Positions 1-9,731 of a stretch of 64,000 nucleotides of DNA are shown in pieces. The stretch's first letter is position 1. Each line of letters opens with the position of its first letter. The notes under the pieces were generated by a model, which was not told where the DNA came from, searched no databases, and saw only the letters and a list, made by a program, of their open reading frames with translations. The stretch is from Bradyrhizobium sp. ARR65. GTDB lineage: Bacteria > Pseudomonadota > Alphaproteobacteria > Rhizobiales > Xanthobacteraceae. The position numbers and the translations under genes were made by a program. The stretch is from positions 88,340 through 152,339 of the forward strand of contig NZ_AWZU01000005.1 of assembly GCF_000472385.1 (NCBI RefSeq), written 5' to 3'.

Positions 1-645
1 GAACGACTGGAAGGAATCGGTGGATTCGACGCCCATCGGCTGGCCGATGCCATAGATGCGCTGGCCGGTCGCCTTACGCACCGCGGGCTGCACCTTGTTG
101 CACCAGAACGACCAGTAATCCTCCCACTTGGTCGGGATGTCGCTCTGCTTGTAGCCGGCCTTTTCCAGCAGATCCTTCCAGATCTGGACGTGCATGCTCT
201 GCTGTTTCAGCGGGAAGCCATAATAGGCCTTCTTCTTGGTCTGGTTGTTGTAGAGATAGGTGGTCTCCAGCGTGTTGGGCGCGAACTCGGATTTCATCGG
301 CAACAGGATGTCCGAGAGATCCTCGAGCTTGCCCTCGTAGGCCCATTTGCCCTGCGCCTGCACGTCATATGTGTCGGAATAGGCGACATCAGGCACGGTG
401 CCGGAATCGAGCGCGGCCACCGTCTTGGGGATCATGTCCTGGATGGCATATTGCGACAGCTCGACCTTGATGCCGGTCTTCGCCTCGAATTTCTTCACGA
501 CATTGATGAGCGCATCGTCTTCGGACTTGTAGAAGCCCTTGCCCCACCAGACCGTGATCGTGTCCTGAGCGCTCGCGGGTGCCGCGGCGAACAGACCCAG
601 TGCCGCAAACACAATCGAAAGCCCTAATTTACCCCTGGATGTCAC
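1..645 (-). CDS. ABC transporter substrate-binding protein (N-terminal part, cut by window edge)
   Basis: Exported solute-binding protein of the family 1 type (sugar or polyol class), which would deliver its ligand to an inner-membrane ABC importer. The frame opens with GTG at 645, preceded by GGGAGAA, and runs 215 codons without a stop to base 1. Residues 1-25 form a signal peptide (hydrophobic core SIVFAALGLFAAAP, cleavage after ASA). The mature part begins QDTITVWWGKGFYKSED and contains the family features EAKTGIKVELS and a PDVAY segment. The C-terminal half and any permease genes lie left of the window. The ligand cannot be told from this fragment. Confidence 0.85.
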   Translation of the reverse strand, partial: MTSRGKLGLSIVFAALGLFAAAPASAQDTITVWWGKGFYKSEDDALINVVKKFEAKTGIKVELSQYAIQDMIPKTVAALDSGTVPDVAYSDTYDVQAQGKWAYEGKLEDLSDILLPMKSEFAPNTLETTYLYNNQTKKKAYYGFPLKQQSMHVQIWKDLLEKAGYKQSDIPTKWEDYWSFWCNKVQPAVRKATGQRIYGIGQPMGVESTDSFQSF

Positions 646-787
646 GTCGTTCTCCCTCTCATCGCCGATTTATTTTAACCGGTTGGATGAAACACTAGCT
701 CAGGGCGGCGGACCGATCTAGCGGCAATCGCGTCAGACCTTGGGTCTATGAGCCCGCGGATGGGTGCGACGTATTGGGGTTTGTGCG

Positions 788-2728
788 TCAGTTCGTCTTG
801 CCGGGGTCGGCAGAGGCGGAAGCATCGGGGGCTGCGGCTTTTTGTCCACCCGTGAAGCGCTCGATCACCGAGCGGACCGCGTCACGGGTCTTGTGGTCCT
901 TGACGGCATCGAGCAGCGGTGCCGCTGCCGGCGCGCGACGGATCAGGCTTTCCGGATCGGGGAAGATCAGCGGATCATCCCACGGTCCCTGCACCACGAA
1001 GGGCAGATCGAAGGCGGATGCGCCGCCTGCGCCGGAGGTGAGGCTGGCAACGCCCTTGAGATCATATTCGCGCGCGGGCACCGAGGCCGTGCCGCTCAGC
1101 GTGACGCGCGAGCCCGGCCCCTCGATGCGCACATCCTCTGCGGTGGCGGTGCCGTCGCTGAATTTCACCGAGACCGTGAGATTGTCGTAAGGCGTCGTGC
1201 CGCTGCGGAAATTGCCGCCGCCTGACAGCGGCCGGCGCTCCAGTCGCTTCAGGAGCTGCTCGACGTTGAATCCCGAGATCGCGCCATCATGACCGGTCAG
1301 CGTCGCGGTGCCGTCGAGCGATTGCGCAAGGCCGAACGGACTCGAGCCGGAGGCCGTCAAAGAGACATTGAGATTGCCGTGACCGGACAGCTTGTTGATG
1401 CCGAACAATTCGCCGACGCAAGATTGCAGGTCGACGTCGGTGAACTGGAACTGCGCGCGCACATCCGCAACCGTATCGGCGCGAGAGACCGCGAAGGACC
1501 CCCTGGCGATGCCGCCATACACCTGCGCCTCGCCGACGCTCAGCGCCAGCGCGCCGCCGCGCAAATTGGCTCCGAAAGCCGTGTGGCCGAGCTTGGACGG
1601 GCCCACGGTGACGCGCGCCGCCGACAGGCGCATGTCGAGATCGGTGGCGGAGAGCGCGTTCAGATCGAACAACTGCCGATTCCAGTCGCGCGCGCCGCTG
1701 GCGAGCAGGCGGAAGGTGGAAATGTAAGGCGTGAAATCCAGGGCATCGGCGGCAAGCGTCGCCTGCAGCGTCTGCCGTCCGTTGTCGGAATAGGTCATCA
1801 CGCCCTCGGCGACATTGCCGTCGAGCTCGACGTTGACATTGGTGAGCGCGATCGATCCGCCGACCACATTGGCGCGCGCCTTCAGCGCGAAACGGCCGAA
1901 GCCGCCGCCCGCGGGCGGCACCTGTCCGGTCCATTGCAGGGCGTTGCGCAAGGAAGGACTGTCGATGGTGAGCGTGCCCTCCATCATCGCGCTGGTGCGA
2001 TTGGCTGCCGTGCCGTCGAAGGCAAGTTTCAGCGGCGCGCTCGAGAGCCGCGCCTTCACCCCGGAGCGATCGCCGGACAGCGCCGCGACGAAGTCGCCGA
2101 TGCCGATCGAGCCGTCGACCCGTTCGCCGCGCCAGTCGAACTGACCGGTTGCGGCAAAGGAACGTGAGATCGATGGCCAGGCCAGCGAGAGATCGATGTC
2201 GTCGAGCTTTTCGGAAGCGTGGTTGCCGGCATCCTCGTAGTTGAGCACGCCGTCCTGCACGCGGATTTCCGAGAACGACACCTGATTCTCCGCGCCCGGT
2301 TTCATGGCCCGCGCAATGCTCTGGATGAAGGGGGTCCAATTGCTCTCGCCATCGGCGAAGCGGAGCACATGGATATGCGGACGCAGCAGCATCAGATCAG
2401 CGATCTCGAACCGCTGCAGCAACAACGGCAGCAGACGCAAATTGGCGGTGAGCACGTCGACCTGCAGCGCCGGACCGCTGCTGCCGCCATCTTTCAGGCC
2501 AACGTCGTGGAAGGACACGTAGCTGCCGGGAAAGACCGAGATGTCGATCGGTCCGTTGACCACGAGATCGAGCCCGGTGACGGACCGGATCTGCATCTCC
2601 ACGGCCTGCCGCAGGGTATCCCGGTTGATCAACCAGGAACTGGCCGTCAGGGCAAGCAAAGCGAGAGCGAGCAACGCCACGATTGGCGTCCCCAGGCGCC
2701 TCATTCCTTGGGCCATCGTCAATGCCAT
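788..2728 (-). CDS. AsmA family protein
   Basis: A 646-residue AsmA-like protein. One N-terminal membrane anchor (about residues 13-33, VALLALALLALTA) is followed by a long beta-rich periplasmic region typical of AsmA/YhdP-type proteins, thought to act in outer-membrane lipid or protein homeostasis. The AsmA signature lies just after the anchor (NRDTLRQAVEMQIRSVTGLD, then a VNGPIDI segment), and the C-terminal half carries the usual LSGTASVPAREYDL-like repeats. Alternative Met codons at residues 5 and 9 are possible starts because no strong Shine-Dalgarno is visible. It stands alone, divergent from scoA. Confidence 0.85.
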   Translation of the reverse strand: MALTMAQGMRRLGTPIVALLALALLALTASSWLINRDTLRQAVEMQIRSVTGLDLVVNGPIDISVFPGSYVSFHDVGLKDGGSSGPALQVDVLTANLRLLPLLLQRFEIADLMLLRPHIHVLRFADGESNWTPFIQSIARAMKPGAENQVSFSEIRVQDGVLNYEDAGNHASEKLDDIDLSLAWPSISRSFAATGQFDWRGERVDGSIGIGDFVAALSGDRSGVKARLSSAPLKLAFDGTAANRTSAMMEGTLTIDSPSLRNALQWTGQVPPAGGGFGRFALKARANVVGGSIALTNVNVELDGNVAEGVMTYSDNGRQTLQATLAADALDFTPYISTFRLLASGARDWNRQLFDLNALSATDLDMRLSAARVTVGPSKLGHTAFGANLRGGALALSVGEAQVYGGIARGSFAVSRADTVADVRAQFQFTDVDLQSCVGELFGINKLSGHGNLNVSLTASGSSPFGLAQSLDGTATLTGHDGAISGFNVEQLLKRLERRPLSGGGNFRSGTTPYDNLTVSVKFSDGTATAEDVRIEGPGSRVTLSGTASVPAREYDLKGVASLTSGAGGASAFDLPFVVQGPWDDPLIFPDPESLIRRAPAAAPLLDAVKDHKTRDAVRSVIERFTGGQKAAAPDASASADPGKTN

Positions 2729-3063
2729 GTTCTGATCGGGTAGATCGCGCGGATCGCTGGTTGAACCGGGAGGGCAGGGCGCGCCGAGACCCTGCCAATA
2801 TCGGCAACTTGATTGGTTTTCTTGACGCTTTCAAGGCCGATGCGCCCGCTGTGGAGGACGCCGGCGGCGGCCCTCTTTGCAGCCTGCTTTGCCCGGATCC
2901 GACAGCGCGCCGCTGTGCCGAGCATCGCGTTCCGCCTTCGCCTTAAGCATGAGCACCGGATATGCCGGGCAAGGCCTCCCGTCATTGACGCACTGCGAAG
3001 ATTTCGCCTAATAATCCTGCCAATGCGGGCCGTTCGTGCCGCTCTTTATCGGGTCTTTATTCA
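2729..3063. other. Intergenic region between asmA-like gene and scoA
   Basis: This 335-base divergent region must hold the promoters of both flanking genes. I see no repeat, RNA fold or recognisable operator, and no strong ribosome-binding site directly before the scoA ATG. Confidence 0.5.
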
Positions 3064-3795
3064 ATGAACAAGGTTTACCCCGACGCCAAGTCCGCCCTCG
3101 AGGGCCTCCTCAAGGACGGAATGATGATCATGTCCGGCGGCTTCGGCCTCTGCGGCATCGCCGAAACCCTCTCCGATGCCATCCGCGATTCCGGCGTGAA
3201 GAACCTTACGGTGGTCTCCAACAATGCGGGTGTCGACGGTATCGGACTGAGCCGGCTCCTGGAGACACGCCAGATCAAGAAGATGATCTCCTCCTATGTC
3301 GGCGAGAACAAGCTGTTCGCGCAGCAATATCTCGCGGGCGAATTGGAGCTCGAATTCAACCCGCAAGGCACGTTGGCCGAGCGCATTCGCGCCGGCGGCG
3401 CCGGCATTCCGGCTTTCTTCACCAAGACCGGCGTCGGCACCCTGATCGCCGAAGGCAAGGAAGTGCGGGAATTCGACGGCGAGAAGTATCTGATGGAACG
3501 CGGCCTGTTTGCCGATCTCGCCATCGTTCACGCCTGGATGGGCGATACCGCAGGCAATCTCGTCTATCGCAAGACCGCGCGGAACTTCAATCCGATGATG
3601 GCGACTGCGGCGAAGGTCACCGTTGCAGAAGTCGAGCATCTGGTGCCTGCCGGCCAGATCAATCCGGACCATGTCCACACGCCGGGCATCTTCGTGAAGC
3701 GCATCGTCGAAGTCGGCACCGCCAAGAAACGCATCGAATTCCGCAACACTCGGCCACGCCCCGCACAGGCCGCCGCAACGGGAGTAGAAATCTGA
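3064..3795 (+). CDS. scoA: 3-oxoacid CoA-transferase subunit A
   Basis: Alpha subunit (243 residues) of a two-subunit family I CoA-transferase of the succinyl-CoA:3-ketoacid type, which moves CoA between succinyl-CoA and acetoacetate and so feeds ketone bodies from polyhydroxybutyrate into central metabolism. The glycine-rich [10 protein letters not shown] segment near residue 25 and the C-terminal [13 protein letters not shown] stretch are typical of SCOT alpha subunits. Its TGA overlaps the ATG of the beta subunit (ATGA), so the two are translationally coupled. The related 3-oxoadipate CoA-transferase (pcaI) is the alternative; no catechol-pathway genes are nearby. Confidence 0.88.
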   Translation: MNKVYPDAKSALEGLLKDGMMIMSGGFGLCGIAETLSDAIRDSGVKNLTVVSNNAGVDGIGLSRLLETRQIKKMISSYVGENKLFAQQYLAGELELEFNPQGTLAERIRAGGAGIPAFFTKTGVGTLIAEGKEVREFDGEKYLMERGLFADLAIVHAWMGDTAGNLVYRKTARNFNPMMATAAKVTVAEVEHLVPAGQINPDHVHTPGIFVKRIVEVGTAKKRIEFRNTRPRPAQAAATGVEI

Positions 3796-4445
3796 TGGCC
3801 TGGACCCGCGAACAGATGGCCGCGCGTGCGGCGAAGGAATTGCGCGACGGCTATTACGTCAATCTCGGCATCGGCATTCCGACGCTGGTGTCCAACTACA
3901 TCCCCGAAGGCGTGGACGTCAGCCTGCAGAGCGAGAACGGCATGCTCGGCATGGGGCCGTTCCCCTATGAGGGCGAGGAGGATCCTGACCTCATCAACGC
4001 CGGCAAGCAGACGGTCACTGAGCTGCCCTCGACCAGTTATTTCTCGAGCGCGGACTCCTTCGGCATGATCCGCGGCGGTCACATGGACCTCTCGATCCTC
4101 GGCGCCATGCAGGTGGCCCAGAACGGCGATCTCGCCAACTGGATGATCCCCGGCAAGATGGTGAAGGGCATGGGCGGCGCCATGGACCTCGTCGCCGGCG
4201 TCAAGCGCGTCGTCGTGGTGATGGAGCACTCCGCCAAGGACGGCCCGAAGCTTTTGAAGAAGTGCACCCTGCCGCTCACCGGCGAGCGCGTGGTTGACAT
4301 GGTCGTGACGGATCTTGCGGTGTTCACTATCGACAAGCACGGCGATGGTGGCATGGCCCTGATCGAACTCGCCGACGGCGTCACCCTCGACGAAGTGAAG
4401 GCCAAGACCGAAGCCGAATTCCGCGTCGCGCTGAAGAACGCGTAG
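3795..4445 (+). CDS. scoB: 3-oxoacid CoA-transferase subunit B
   Basis: Beta subunit (216 residues), start ATG at 3795 overlapping the scoA stop. It carries the catalytic glutamate in the SENG motif ([11 protein letters not shown], about residue 51), which forms the glutamyl-CoA thioester in this family, and the [13 protein letters not shown] segment before it. The C-terminal [13 protein letters not shown] segment is typical. Together with scoA it forms a complete enzyme; the two phasin genes 16 kb away are consistent with a polyhydroxybutyrate-cycling organism. Confidence 0.9.
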   Translation: MAWTREQMAARAAKELRDGYYVNLGIGIPTLVSNYIPEGVDVSLQSENGMLGMGPFPYEGEEDPDLINAGKQTVTELPSTSYFSSADSFGMIRGGHMDLSILGAMQVAQNGDLANWMIPGKMVKGMGGAMDLVAGVKRVVVVMEHSAKDGPKLLKKCTLPLTGERVVDMVVTDLAVFTIDKHGDGGMALIELADGVTLDEVKAKTEAEFRVALKNA

Positions 4446-4550
4446 GGAAGCGATCGGCCGTGCTGCGGCGGGAGCAGTCGGTGGCGCGCTTGTCGGGGAC
4501 GACAAGTCGTTATTTTCCGATTCAGTTTTCAAACAGCCAGTAGCTCCCTC

Positions 4551-5215
4551 ATCGCCCGGTTCGACCGGGCGATCCAGTAACCCGCGGCGCGCATTGTCTG
4601 GCAACAACGAGCGGCATGAGCTACTGGATGCCCCGCTGGAGCCTGTCATCGGGCGGCGTCTCGTGCCGACCCGGTGGCGGGCCGTGACCACCGTAAGCAC
4701 GTAAGCCCACGTTCTCGCGGCGCTGTTCGCGTCCGAGTCTTGCATCAGCATTACCCTCTTGAACCAGAGGGCGCAGGGAAGGCCGGGTGACCGCTGCACC
4801 CGGGGCCCCCGCGCAGAAAAGGTGCGCGAGGCGCGCGTTGACCACAGGTACAGACGGAGACACTCCGGCCTTCCCTGCGCAGTGGTTTACGGCTTACTTC
4901 GCGCTCTCCTCGGTGAACCAGCTTGTTTGCCACCGTCGCCGGCGCGATGCGCAAGCATCATCGCCAACTTGGCGCCTGCATGGGCGCGCCAGGACCACAC
5001 GACTTGACCGTACGCGAAGGTGCCGCTCGTCTGTCGGCACAATCAGCGTCCACCGCAACCCGCCTCGCGTTTCGTGACGATCGCGATACGCCCCTCCTGC
5101 AATCGAAGCGGGATATATCGACAATACGGCAAATCCGAATTTCGGAAAAGAAGAAAATTTCCGCATCAAGGGCTTGACGGGAATTCGCGCAAACGGCTCG
5201 TCGGGCAAATCAGTT
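4551..5215. repeat. Degenerate long intergenic repeat (Bradyrhizobium type)
   Basis: No credible gene in about 1 kb after scoB. Several blocks recur in Bradyrhizobium-group genomes from my memory: a palindrome CGCCCGGTTCGACCGGGCG near 4553, an inverted pair GCAGGGAAGGCCG (about 4773) / CGGCCTTCCCTGC (about 4867), the GGACCACACGACTTGACCGTACG block near 4991, and a block at 5059-5096. The last is present in inverted orientation at 63860-63896 in this window with few mismatches, which confirms it as a repeat directly. Confidence 0.7.
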
Positions 5216-5277
5216 GGCTCGCCTGCATGCACGGCCAAGCGTCGCGCCGCTACGGCGGCGAGCCGCCAGGCCGATGC

Positions 5278-5363
5278 CTATGTCCGCTCTACTCACAAAG
5301 CGGCCGAGGTCGTGGGGCATGTAATATGTCGCGATGGGCCAATGCCGGACGTGGCGCTCTAAT
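5278..5363. repeat. Fragment of a TGTCCGCT-type intergenic module
   Basis: Short block with TGTCCGCT, ACAAAGCGGCCGAGG and a spaced GGGCCAATGCCGGACG segment. Similar wording occurs at about 6040-6070 (TGTCCGCGTTGGGGTCACAAGCGG) and 7770-7830 (ATGACCGCTTTGGGTCATTT, then GATGTCCGCT). I take these as diverged copies of a common non-coding module of this group. No function is visible. Confidence 0.35.
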
Positions 5364-5471
5364 CGCTCAAGCTTTATAGAGGCTGTTCAGATGCTCCTTA
5401 ACCCCTTGGGGCTAGGTAGTCGGCAAAACAAGCGAGACCGAAGAACGAAGGCGGCTTTGGGACCTGGGTAG

Positions 5472-5687
5472 ATGGGTGAGCGGTCGAGAGCGCCAGAGAC
5501 CGAACAAGACGCCGCGAAACTCAGCTTAAACGAGCTTAACGGCTGGATCAGTATTGCCGAATTTCGTGCGAGCAAATTGAGGCTGTCGGCGTCACTCAAG
5601 AAGTCCGCAACGAAGCGCCTCGTCTGGCTCGAAGGTCAGCGCGAAAAGCTCCACGGCGTGCCAGCACCGAAACGCAATCGCTTTTGA
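5472..5687 (+). CDS. Small hypothetical protein
   Basis: Possible 71-residue soluble, charged protein starting with ATG at 5472 (MGERSRAPETEQDAAKLSLN), with LNELNGWISIAEF and a basic C-terminal half (KKSATKRLVWLEGQREKLHG). No signal peptide or membrane segment. It is followed closely by a second small gene on the same strand, with 20 bases between stop and start. I do not recognise the family. The evidence is the open frame, ordinary composition and operon-like spacing only. Confidence 0.45.
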   Translation: MGERSRAPETEQDAAKLSLNELNGWISIAEFRASKLRLSASLKKSATKRLVWLEGQREKLHGVPAPKRNRF

Positions 5688-5707
5688 TCGACCGGCAGGT
5701 AATTTTC

Positions 5708-5995
5708 ATGGGCACGTTCTATACCGACGAGCAGATCCAGGAAGCAATCGGGGCCTTGGAGAGTAACTCTCCCGGCATCTTCGAGAGAATGAAGAAGATG
5801 GCGTTGATCACGGATCCTCTCAACGAGGAACAAGAAATAGAACAAGGAGCCATCTTACGCGTACTTACCATTGTCTTGCCTGCGGTCTCATTCGTTGCAC
5901 AAGCCGAAGACAAAAACGAGGCAAGAGCGCGTCTCAGCATAGATGTGGGCAATGCTGTTCGCGCCGCAATCGCATCCGCTAAGGACGTTTCCTAG
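5708..5995 (+). CDS. Small hypothetical protein
   Basis: A 95-residue protein; I choose the ATG at 5708 (MGTFYTDEQIQEAIGALESN) because it follows GGCAGGTAATTTTC, although the frame is open from a TTG at 5684. It is acidic in the first half and has a moderately hydrophobic middle (ILRVLTIVLPAVSFVAQAED), then EARARLSIDVGNAVRAAIAS. Probably co-transcribed with the gene ending at 5687. Family not recognised; local GC is lower than in the flanking genes, which hints at acquired DNA. Confidence 0.5.
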   Translation: MGTFYTDEQIQEAIGALESNSPGIFERMKKMALITDPLNEEQEIEQGAILRVLTIVLPAVSFVAQAEDKNEARARLSIDVGNAVRAAIASAKDVS

Positions 5996-6273
5996 TCAGC
6001 ACCGCTCTTAAAAAAGGTTGATCTCGGGGGCGCAACCAATGTCCGCGTTGGGGTCACAAGCGGCGATCGAGCCAACACAGATCGACTGTCCGGTCTACCT
6101 CGATAAGCAGACTACTTTAGAGCCTTGCCGGGCTTCGCATTCGGGCCACATCCCGACTCATGCAGCGCAGCAATACCGGTGGGACGCGCGTTTCATCGTG
6201 CGCCCCCGCACAGAACGGCACGGATCAATCACCGCCGCTCGTAAAAACCCATGCAGACGCAGGAACCGCGAGA

Positions 6274-6834
6274 TCAGCGGACGGGCAGCATCAAGTGCTC
6301 GTACTGCGTGCCGGGCCACATCACATAGGGCCTCGTTGGGTCTGCCTTCGCGTCGCGTGGATAACCATCCAACATCTTAGCGCCAGAGCCGACGATCATC
6401 ACGTGCGCGCCGGTTTTGATCCAATTGTTGCCGGGCTCTTCTTTTGTTGCATACGGGTCGGTGTTGCTTGCACCGCCGTCCCCTCGGAGCATGTACATGA
6501 ACCCTACCTTATTCGCCGGTGGCTCCTTGTGATTCATCCAGGCCGTCGCCCACTCCATCGCATTCTTATCCCCGCACATCGGGTCCGGATTGGCCGGATC
6601 GGCGTGACCTGGCATGCACGTCCACTGCCCGGTTCCTTGGCGCAATGTCCGCATCTTGCCGTCGTGATCTATAGCGATGATCGTTGCGTCTTTGACGATG
6701 GCCTCAGGCGCGGCCGACAGCGACAGTTTAATCAGCTCTTCGTCGGTCATCTGGTGGCCGGTTGACGCTTGAGCGAAGCCGTAGCTCGGGGCAAGCGCGA
6801 ACGCAAATAGAGTTGCATAGGCCAGCGACTTCAT
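6274..6834 (-). CDS. Exported hypothetical protein
   Basis: Protein of 186 residues starting at 6834 (MKSLAYATLFAFALAP), chosen because GGGAGGATTTCGCG precedes it and a clear signal peptide follows (cleavage near YGFAQA). The mature part has a regular soluble composition with several Met/Trp/Cys residues (QWTCMPGHADPANPDPMCGD, MEWATAWMNHKEPP, IKTGAHVMIVG). It resembles conserved periplasmic proteins of unknown function found in Bradyrhizobium-group genomes. The two cysteines about 15 residues apart could form a disulfide. No neighbour suggests a role. Confidence 0.7.
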   Translation of the reverse strand: MKSLAYATLFAFALAPSYGFAQASTGHQMTDEELIKLSLSAAPEAIVKDATIIAIDHDGKMRTLRQGTGQWTCMPGHADPANPDPMCGDKNAMEWATAWMNHKEPPANKVGFMYMLRGDGGASNTDPYATKEEPGNNWIKTGAHVMIVGSGAKMLDGYPRDAKADPTRPYVMWPGTQYEHLMLPVR

Positions 6835-7089
6835 CGCGAAATCCTCCCATGACTTTTGCTGATGCCAGCCGCGGAGTGGCCGAAGGCTGGCGTCCGCATT
6901 GAGGTGCTTGCACACGGTTATTCTAGCCTCCTTTTGGCCACCTGAAACGCGCCATTTGGCCGCTGCAGAGCGATCAGCTCCCCCTGGCCGGGCTTCCGCT
7001 CAGGGCCACAACCGGACCAAGTGCGGCGCCGCAAGAGCATCATGTGGGATTAGCTCGTCGGGATCGGCATGCGATAATCAGCATCTTTC

Positions 7090-7674
7090 CTATCCGTGGA
7101 TTGTTTCGCCACGCTCGAGCATGGCTACAAATTCCGCAATCTTGCGCGCCCTCGTCTCGGCTTTTTTGACGTTGCCGATTCGGTACAGGATTGCGTAGCG
7201 ATTTCGACTGTTCAATGTTGCAAAGAATGCGGACGCCTTCGGGTTGTTGTCCAGGGCCTTCTGGAGGTCGATGGGTACTTCGGCCCGACTCGCCGGGGCG
7301 TAGGCGCCCTCCCACCGACCATCTGCCTTAGCGGCTTCGATTTGCGCGAAGCCCGCAGGTCTCATGCGGCCCTCCTTGATGAGCGTCAGCGCTCTGTTGC
7401 GGTTCAGCGCCGACCACTTGCTCCGCGCTTTCCGTGGCGTGAAGCGAACAAGCCAGTGTTGGTTGTCATACTTTTCCAGCTTTCCGTCGATCCATCCGTA
7501 ACAGAGCGCAGCGTCAATCGCTTCTGCTTTCGTGAGTTTCGCTCTTGTCGCCGCCTTCTTGGCGAACTTAATCCAAACGCCAGCCGCATCAGCTGGTTGG
7601 ACCGCGAGCCATCTTTCGAACGACCTTTGATCCGCGAAGCCAAGAACCGGCAAGCCTGATCGCTTTTCCGTCAT
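7090..7674 (-). CDS. YdeI/OmpD-associated family protein
   Basis: Soluble protein of 194 residues from ATG 7674 (MTEKRSGLPVLGFADQRSFE). The segment ADAAGVWIKFAKKAATRAKL then AIDAALCYGWIDGKLEKYD is the YdeI family core, and the Lys/Arg-rich RFTPRKARSKWSALNRN block with the C-terminal LNSRNRYAILYRIGNVKKAE part matches the usual architecture and length. Members are linked to stress or bacteriocin resistance in other bacteria, but the biochemical role is unknown. A longer in-frame start exists upstream and I judge it less likely. Confidence 0.8.
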   Translation of the reverse strand: MTEKRSGLPVLGFADQRSFERWLAVQPADAAGVWIKFAKKAATRAKLTKAEAIDAALCYGWIDGKLEKYDNQHWLVRFTPRKARSKWSALNRNRALTLIKEGRMRPAGFAQIEAAKADGRWEGAYAPASRAEVPIDLQKALDNNPKASAFFATLNSRNRYAILYRIGNVKKAETRARKIAEFVAMLERGETIHG

Positions 7675-7951
7675 AAAGAGCCCTGCTTCTCTGTCGACCG
7701 GGACCGATACTGCCCGAATCCGTGTTGAGGTCCACACGGGCAATTGTCGTCCCCGCCGCTAAACGGTTCCATGACCGCTTTGGGTCATTTTCGACCGAGG
7801 CGACCGCCTTGGCTTACGTCTGATGTCCGCTCCAAAAAAGCAACGGGTTGTTGCGCGTGGGCGGAGCATCAGGTTCGGCCAGGCTGTGGGCTTGTTCACC
7901 GCGCGCGGCGATGGCAGAATTGCCTTGTACAGGCAATATCGGACATGGGCC

Positions 7952-8983
7952 ATGCCGCAGATCAGGCTGTGGGTGTACGACGACATTCTGGCGTCCAGCG
8001 TCGCGGGCATCGTCGATGTCTTCATGGCCGCCAATTCCGTCTGGAGCGAGCGGAACGGCCGCACCGGCAAGCCGCCCCTGCAATGGCGGATCGAATCCCT
8101 TGACGGAAAGCCGGTGCGGACGGCATCCGGCCAATTCGTGAGCGCGGATGGACCGATCAATGCAAGAGCGGTTGCGGATGCGATCGTCGTGCCGGGGCCG
8201 TTCGTCGCGGACATCGAGCGGTTTTTCGCACGGACGGATATTCTGACGCCCCTCTGCGCCGCGCTGTGCCGCCAGCACGAGCGCGGCGCGCTGCTTGCGT
8301 CCTACTGCACCGGCAGCTTTATCCTGGCCGAGGCCGGCCTGCTCGATGGCGGGGTGGCCACCACGCATTGGGCGAGGGCGAGAATCTTCGCAAAGCGCTA
8401 TCCGCAAGTCGACCTGCGGGTCGCCGAGATCCTGACCGAGCAGAACAACATTCTCTGCAGCGCCGCGGTCACCACTTCGCTCAATCTCGCCTTGCGCATC
8501 GTCGAGAAGTTCGTCGGGCCGCAGGTCGCAGCCGAGACCGGGCGGCTGATGCTGATCGAGGCCAATCCGGCCTCGCAAGCCTCCTATGCTCTGATGGAGA
8601 GCGGGCCGCAGCATTCGGATGCGCTGGTGGCTCGGGCGCGGCGCGTCATGGAAAAGTCGCTGCGTGAGGGCTTCGATCTCGGCGAGCTGGCCCGTCATCT
8701 CGCAGTGAGCGAGCGCACCCTCAACCGCCGCTTCAAGCTCGCGACCGGGGCGGCGCCGCTGCAGTACCTGCAGAGCCTGCGTGTCGACGTCGCCAAGCGG
8801 CTGTTGCAGAAGGGCGGATTGACGGTGGACGCGGTCGGCGAGCGCGTCGGCTATCGCGACCTTTCGACCTTTCGTCGCCTGTTCAGGCGCGAGACTGGAC
8901 TCTCGCCGCGTGAGTACCAGCGCCGGTTTTCGCACCACGACCGCAGCCGCGCCTCATCAGGCGCAAGCGCGGCCGTCCGCTGA
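7952..8983 (+). CDS. GlxA-type AraC family transcriptional regulator
   Basis: Regulator of 343 residues: an N-terminal DJ-1/PfpI-like domain (residues 1-190, with LLASYCTGSFILAEAGLLDG around the nucleophile-elbow Cys and TTHWARARIFAKRYP) and a C-terminal AraC helix-turn-helix domain (ELARHLAVSERTLNRRFK and VGERVGYRDLSTFRRLFRR). Such proteins sense small molecules and activate adjacent catabolic or stress genes. ATG 7952 fits the family N-terminus (MPQIRLWVYDD); the frame is open further upstream but that part is not conserved-looking. The downstream tautomerase gene is a possible target. Confidence 0.88.
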   Translation: MPQIRLWVYDDILASSVAGIVDVFMAANSVWSERNGRTGKPPLQWRIESLDGKPVRTASGQFVSADGPINARAVADAIVVPGPFVADIERFFARTDILTPLCAALCRQHERGALLASYCTGSFILAEAGLLDGGVATTHWARARIFAKRYPQVDLRVAEILTEQNNILCSAAVTTSLNLALRIVEKFVGPQVAAETGRLMLIEANPASQASYALMESGPQHSDALVARARRVMEKSLREGFDLGELARHLAVSERTLNRRFKLATGAAPLQYLQSLRVDVAKRLLQKGGLTVDAVGERVGYRDLSTFRRLFRRETGLSPREYQRRFSHHDRSRASSGASAAVR

Positions 8984-9097
8984 CCCCGGGCCGGCGGGCG
9001 TTTGTCCGATTTTGCTCGGAAAGTGGCGATACTGCCTCTGTGTCCGGAGAGGAGCGGCGCTTAGATCTCTCGCACCGAAGCAACGAAGAGGTCAGCC

Positions 9098-9631
9098 ATG
9101 CCGATGATCGACGTCACCATTCCCGAAGGTGCCCTGAAGCCGGAGGCCGAGGAGCGGCTGCTCAAGGAGCTTGGCGACATCCTGATCGGCCATGAAGGGT
9201 TCAGCCCCGACAACAAGGTGGCGCAAAGCGTCACGGTGATATTCCTGCACCGGCCGGCCGCGGTCTTCGTCGCCGGCGCGCGCTCGCCAAGCCCGCGCTA
9301 TCGTATCGTTCCGACGGTGCCGGAAGGCCAGTATACCGAGGCATCGCGGGCGGCTCTGGTGAAGGACGTCACGCTAGCCGTCGTGCGGGCCGAGGGCGGC
9401 ACGTACGAAGATGTGGCGCCGCGGGTGTGGGTATTCCCGACGGAAATTCCCGACGGCGAGTGGGGCAGTCGCGGCCTCATCCGGCCGCTGCCGGATATCC
9501 AGGCCTTCATTGCCGGCGAGCACGAACGCAAGATCGGAGTCGAACGTCTCGCCAGGCGGCGGCGCGTCAAGGCGCTTCAAATGCTGGAAGGGGCGCTCGA
9601 CGCCGCCCGTAATGGCTTGGCCGCGGATTAG
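9098..9631 (+). CDS. Tautomerase family protein
   Basis: A 177-residue protein of the 4-oxalocrotonate tautomerase/MIF superfamily: short N-terminus MPMIDVTIPEGAL with a proline at position 2, the usual catalytic residue after Met removal, followed by two beta-alpha-beta-like halves, the second starting PRYRIVPTVPEGQY. GAAGAGG lies about 8 nt before the ATG. The C-terminus ends in an Arg-rich helix (ERLARRRRVKALQMLEG). Substrate unknown. It follows the GlxA-like regulator by about 115 nt on the same strand and may be controlled by it. Confidence 0.78.
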   Translation: MPMIDVTIPEGALKPEAEERLLKELGDILIGHEGFSPDNKVAQSVTVIFLHRPAAVFVAGARSPSPRYRIVPTVPEGQYTEASRAALVKDVTLAVVRAEGGTYEDVAPRVWVFPTEIPDGEWGSRGLIRPLPDIQAFIAGEHERKIGVERLARRRRVKALQMLEGALDAARNGLAAD

Positions 9632-9731
9632 AGCATGATCTGGAAAAGTGTGAAGCGGTTTCCCGAAAAGATCATGCTCAAACAAGAATCTAAAGCGCGA
9701 TGGCGATTCGACCTAATCCCATCGCGCTTTA
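9631..9731. repeat. Two-hairpin intergenic repeat, copy 1
   Basis: Two perfect inverted repeats: GAGCATGATC (9631-9640) with GATCATGCTC (9670-9679), and TAAAGCGCGATGG (9691-9703) with CCATCGCGCTTTA (9719-9731). A near-identical copy is at 14445-14544 and a one-hairpin copy at 37121-37169. The first base is the last base of the tautomerase TAG stop codon. Confidence 0.9.
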
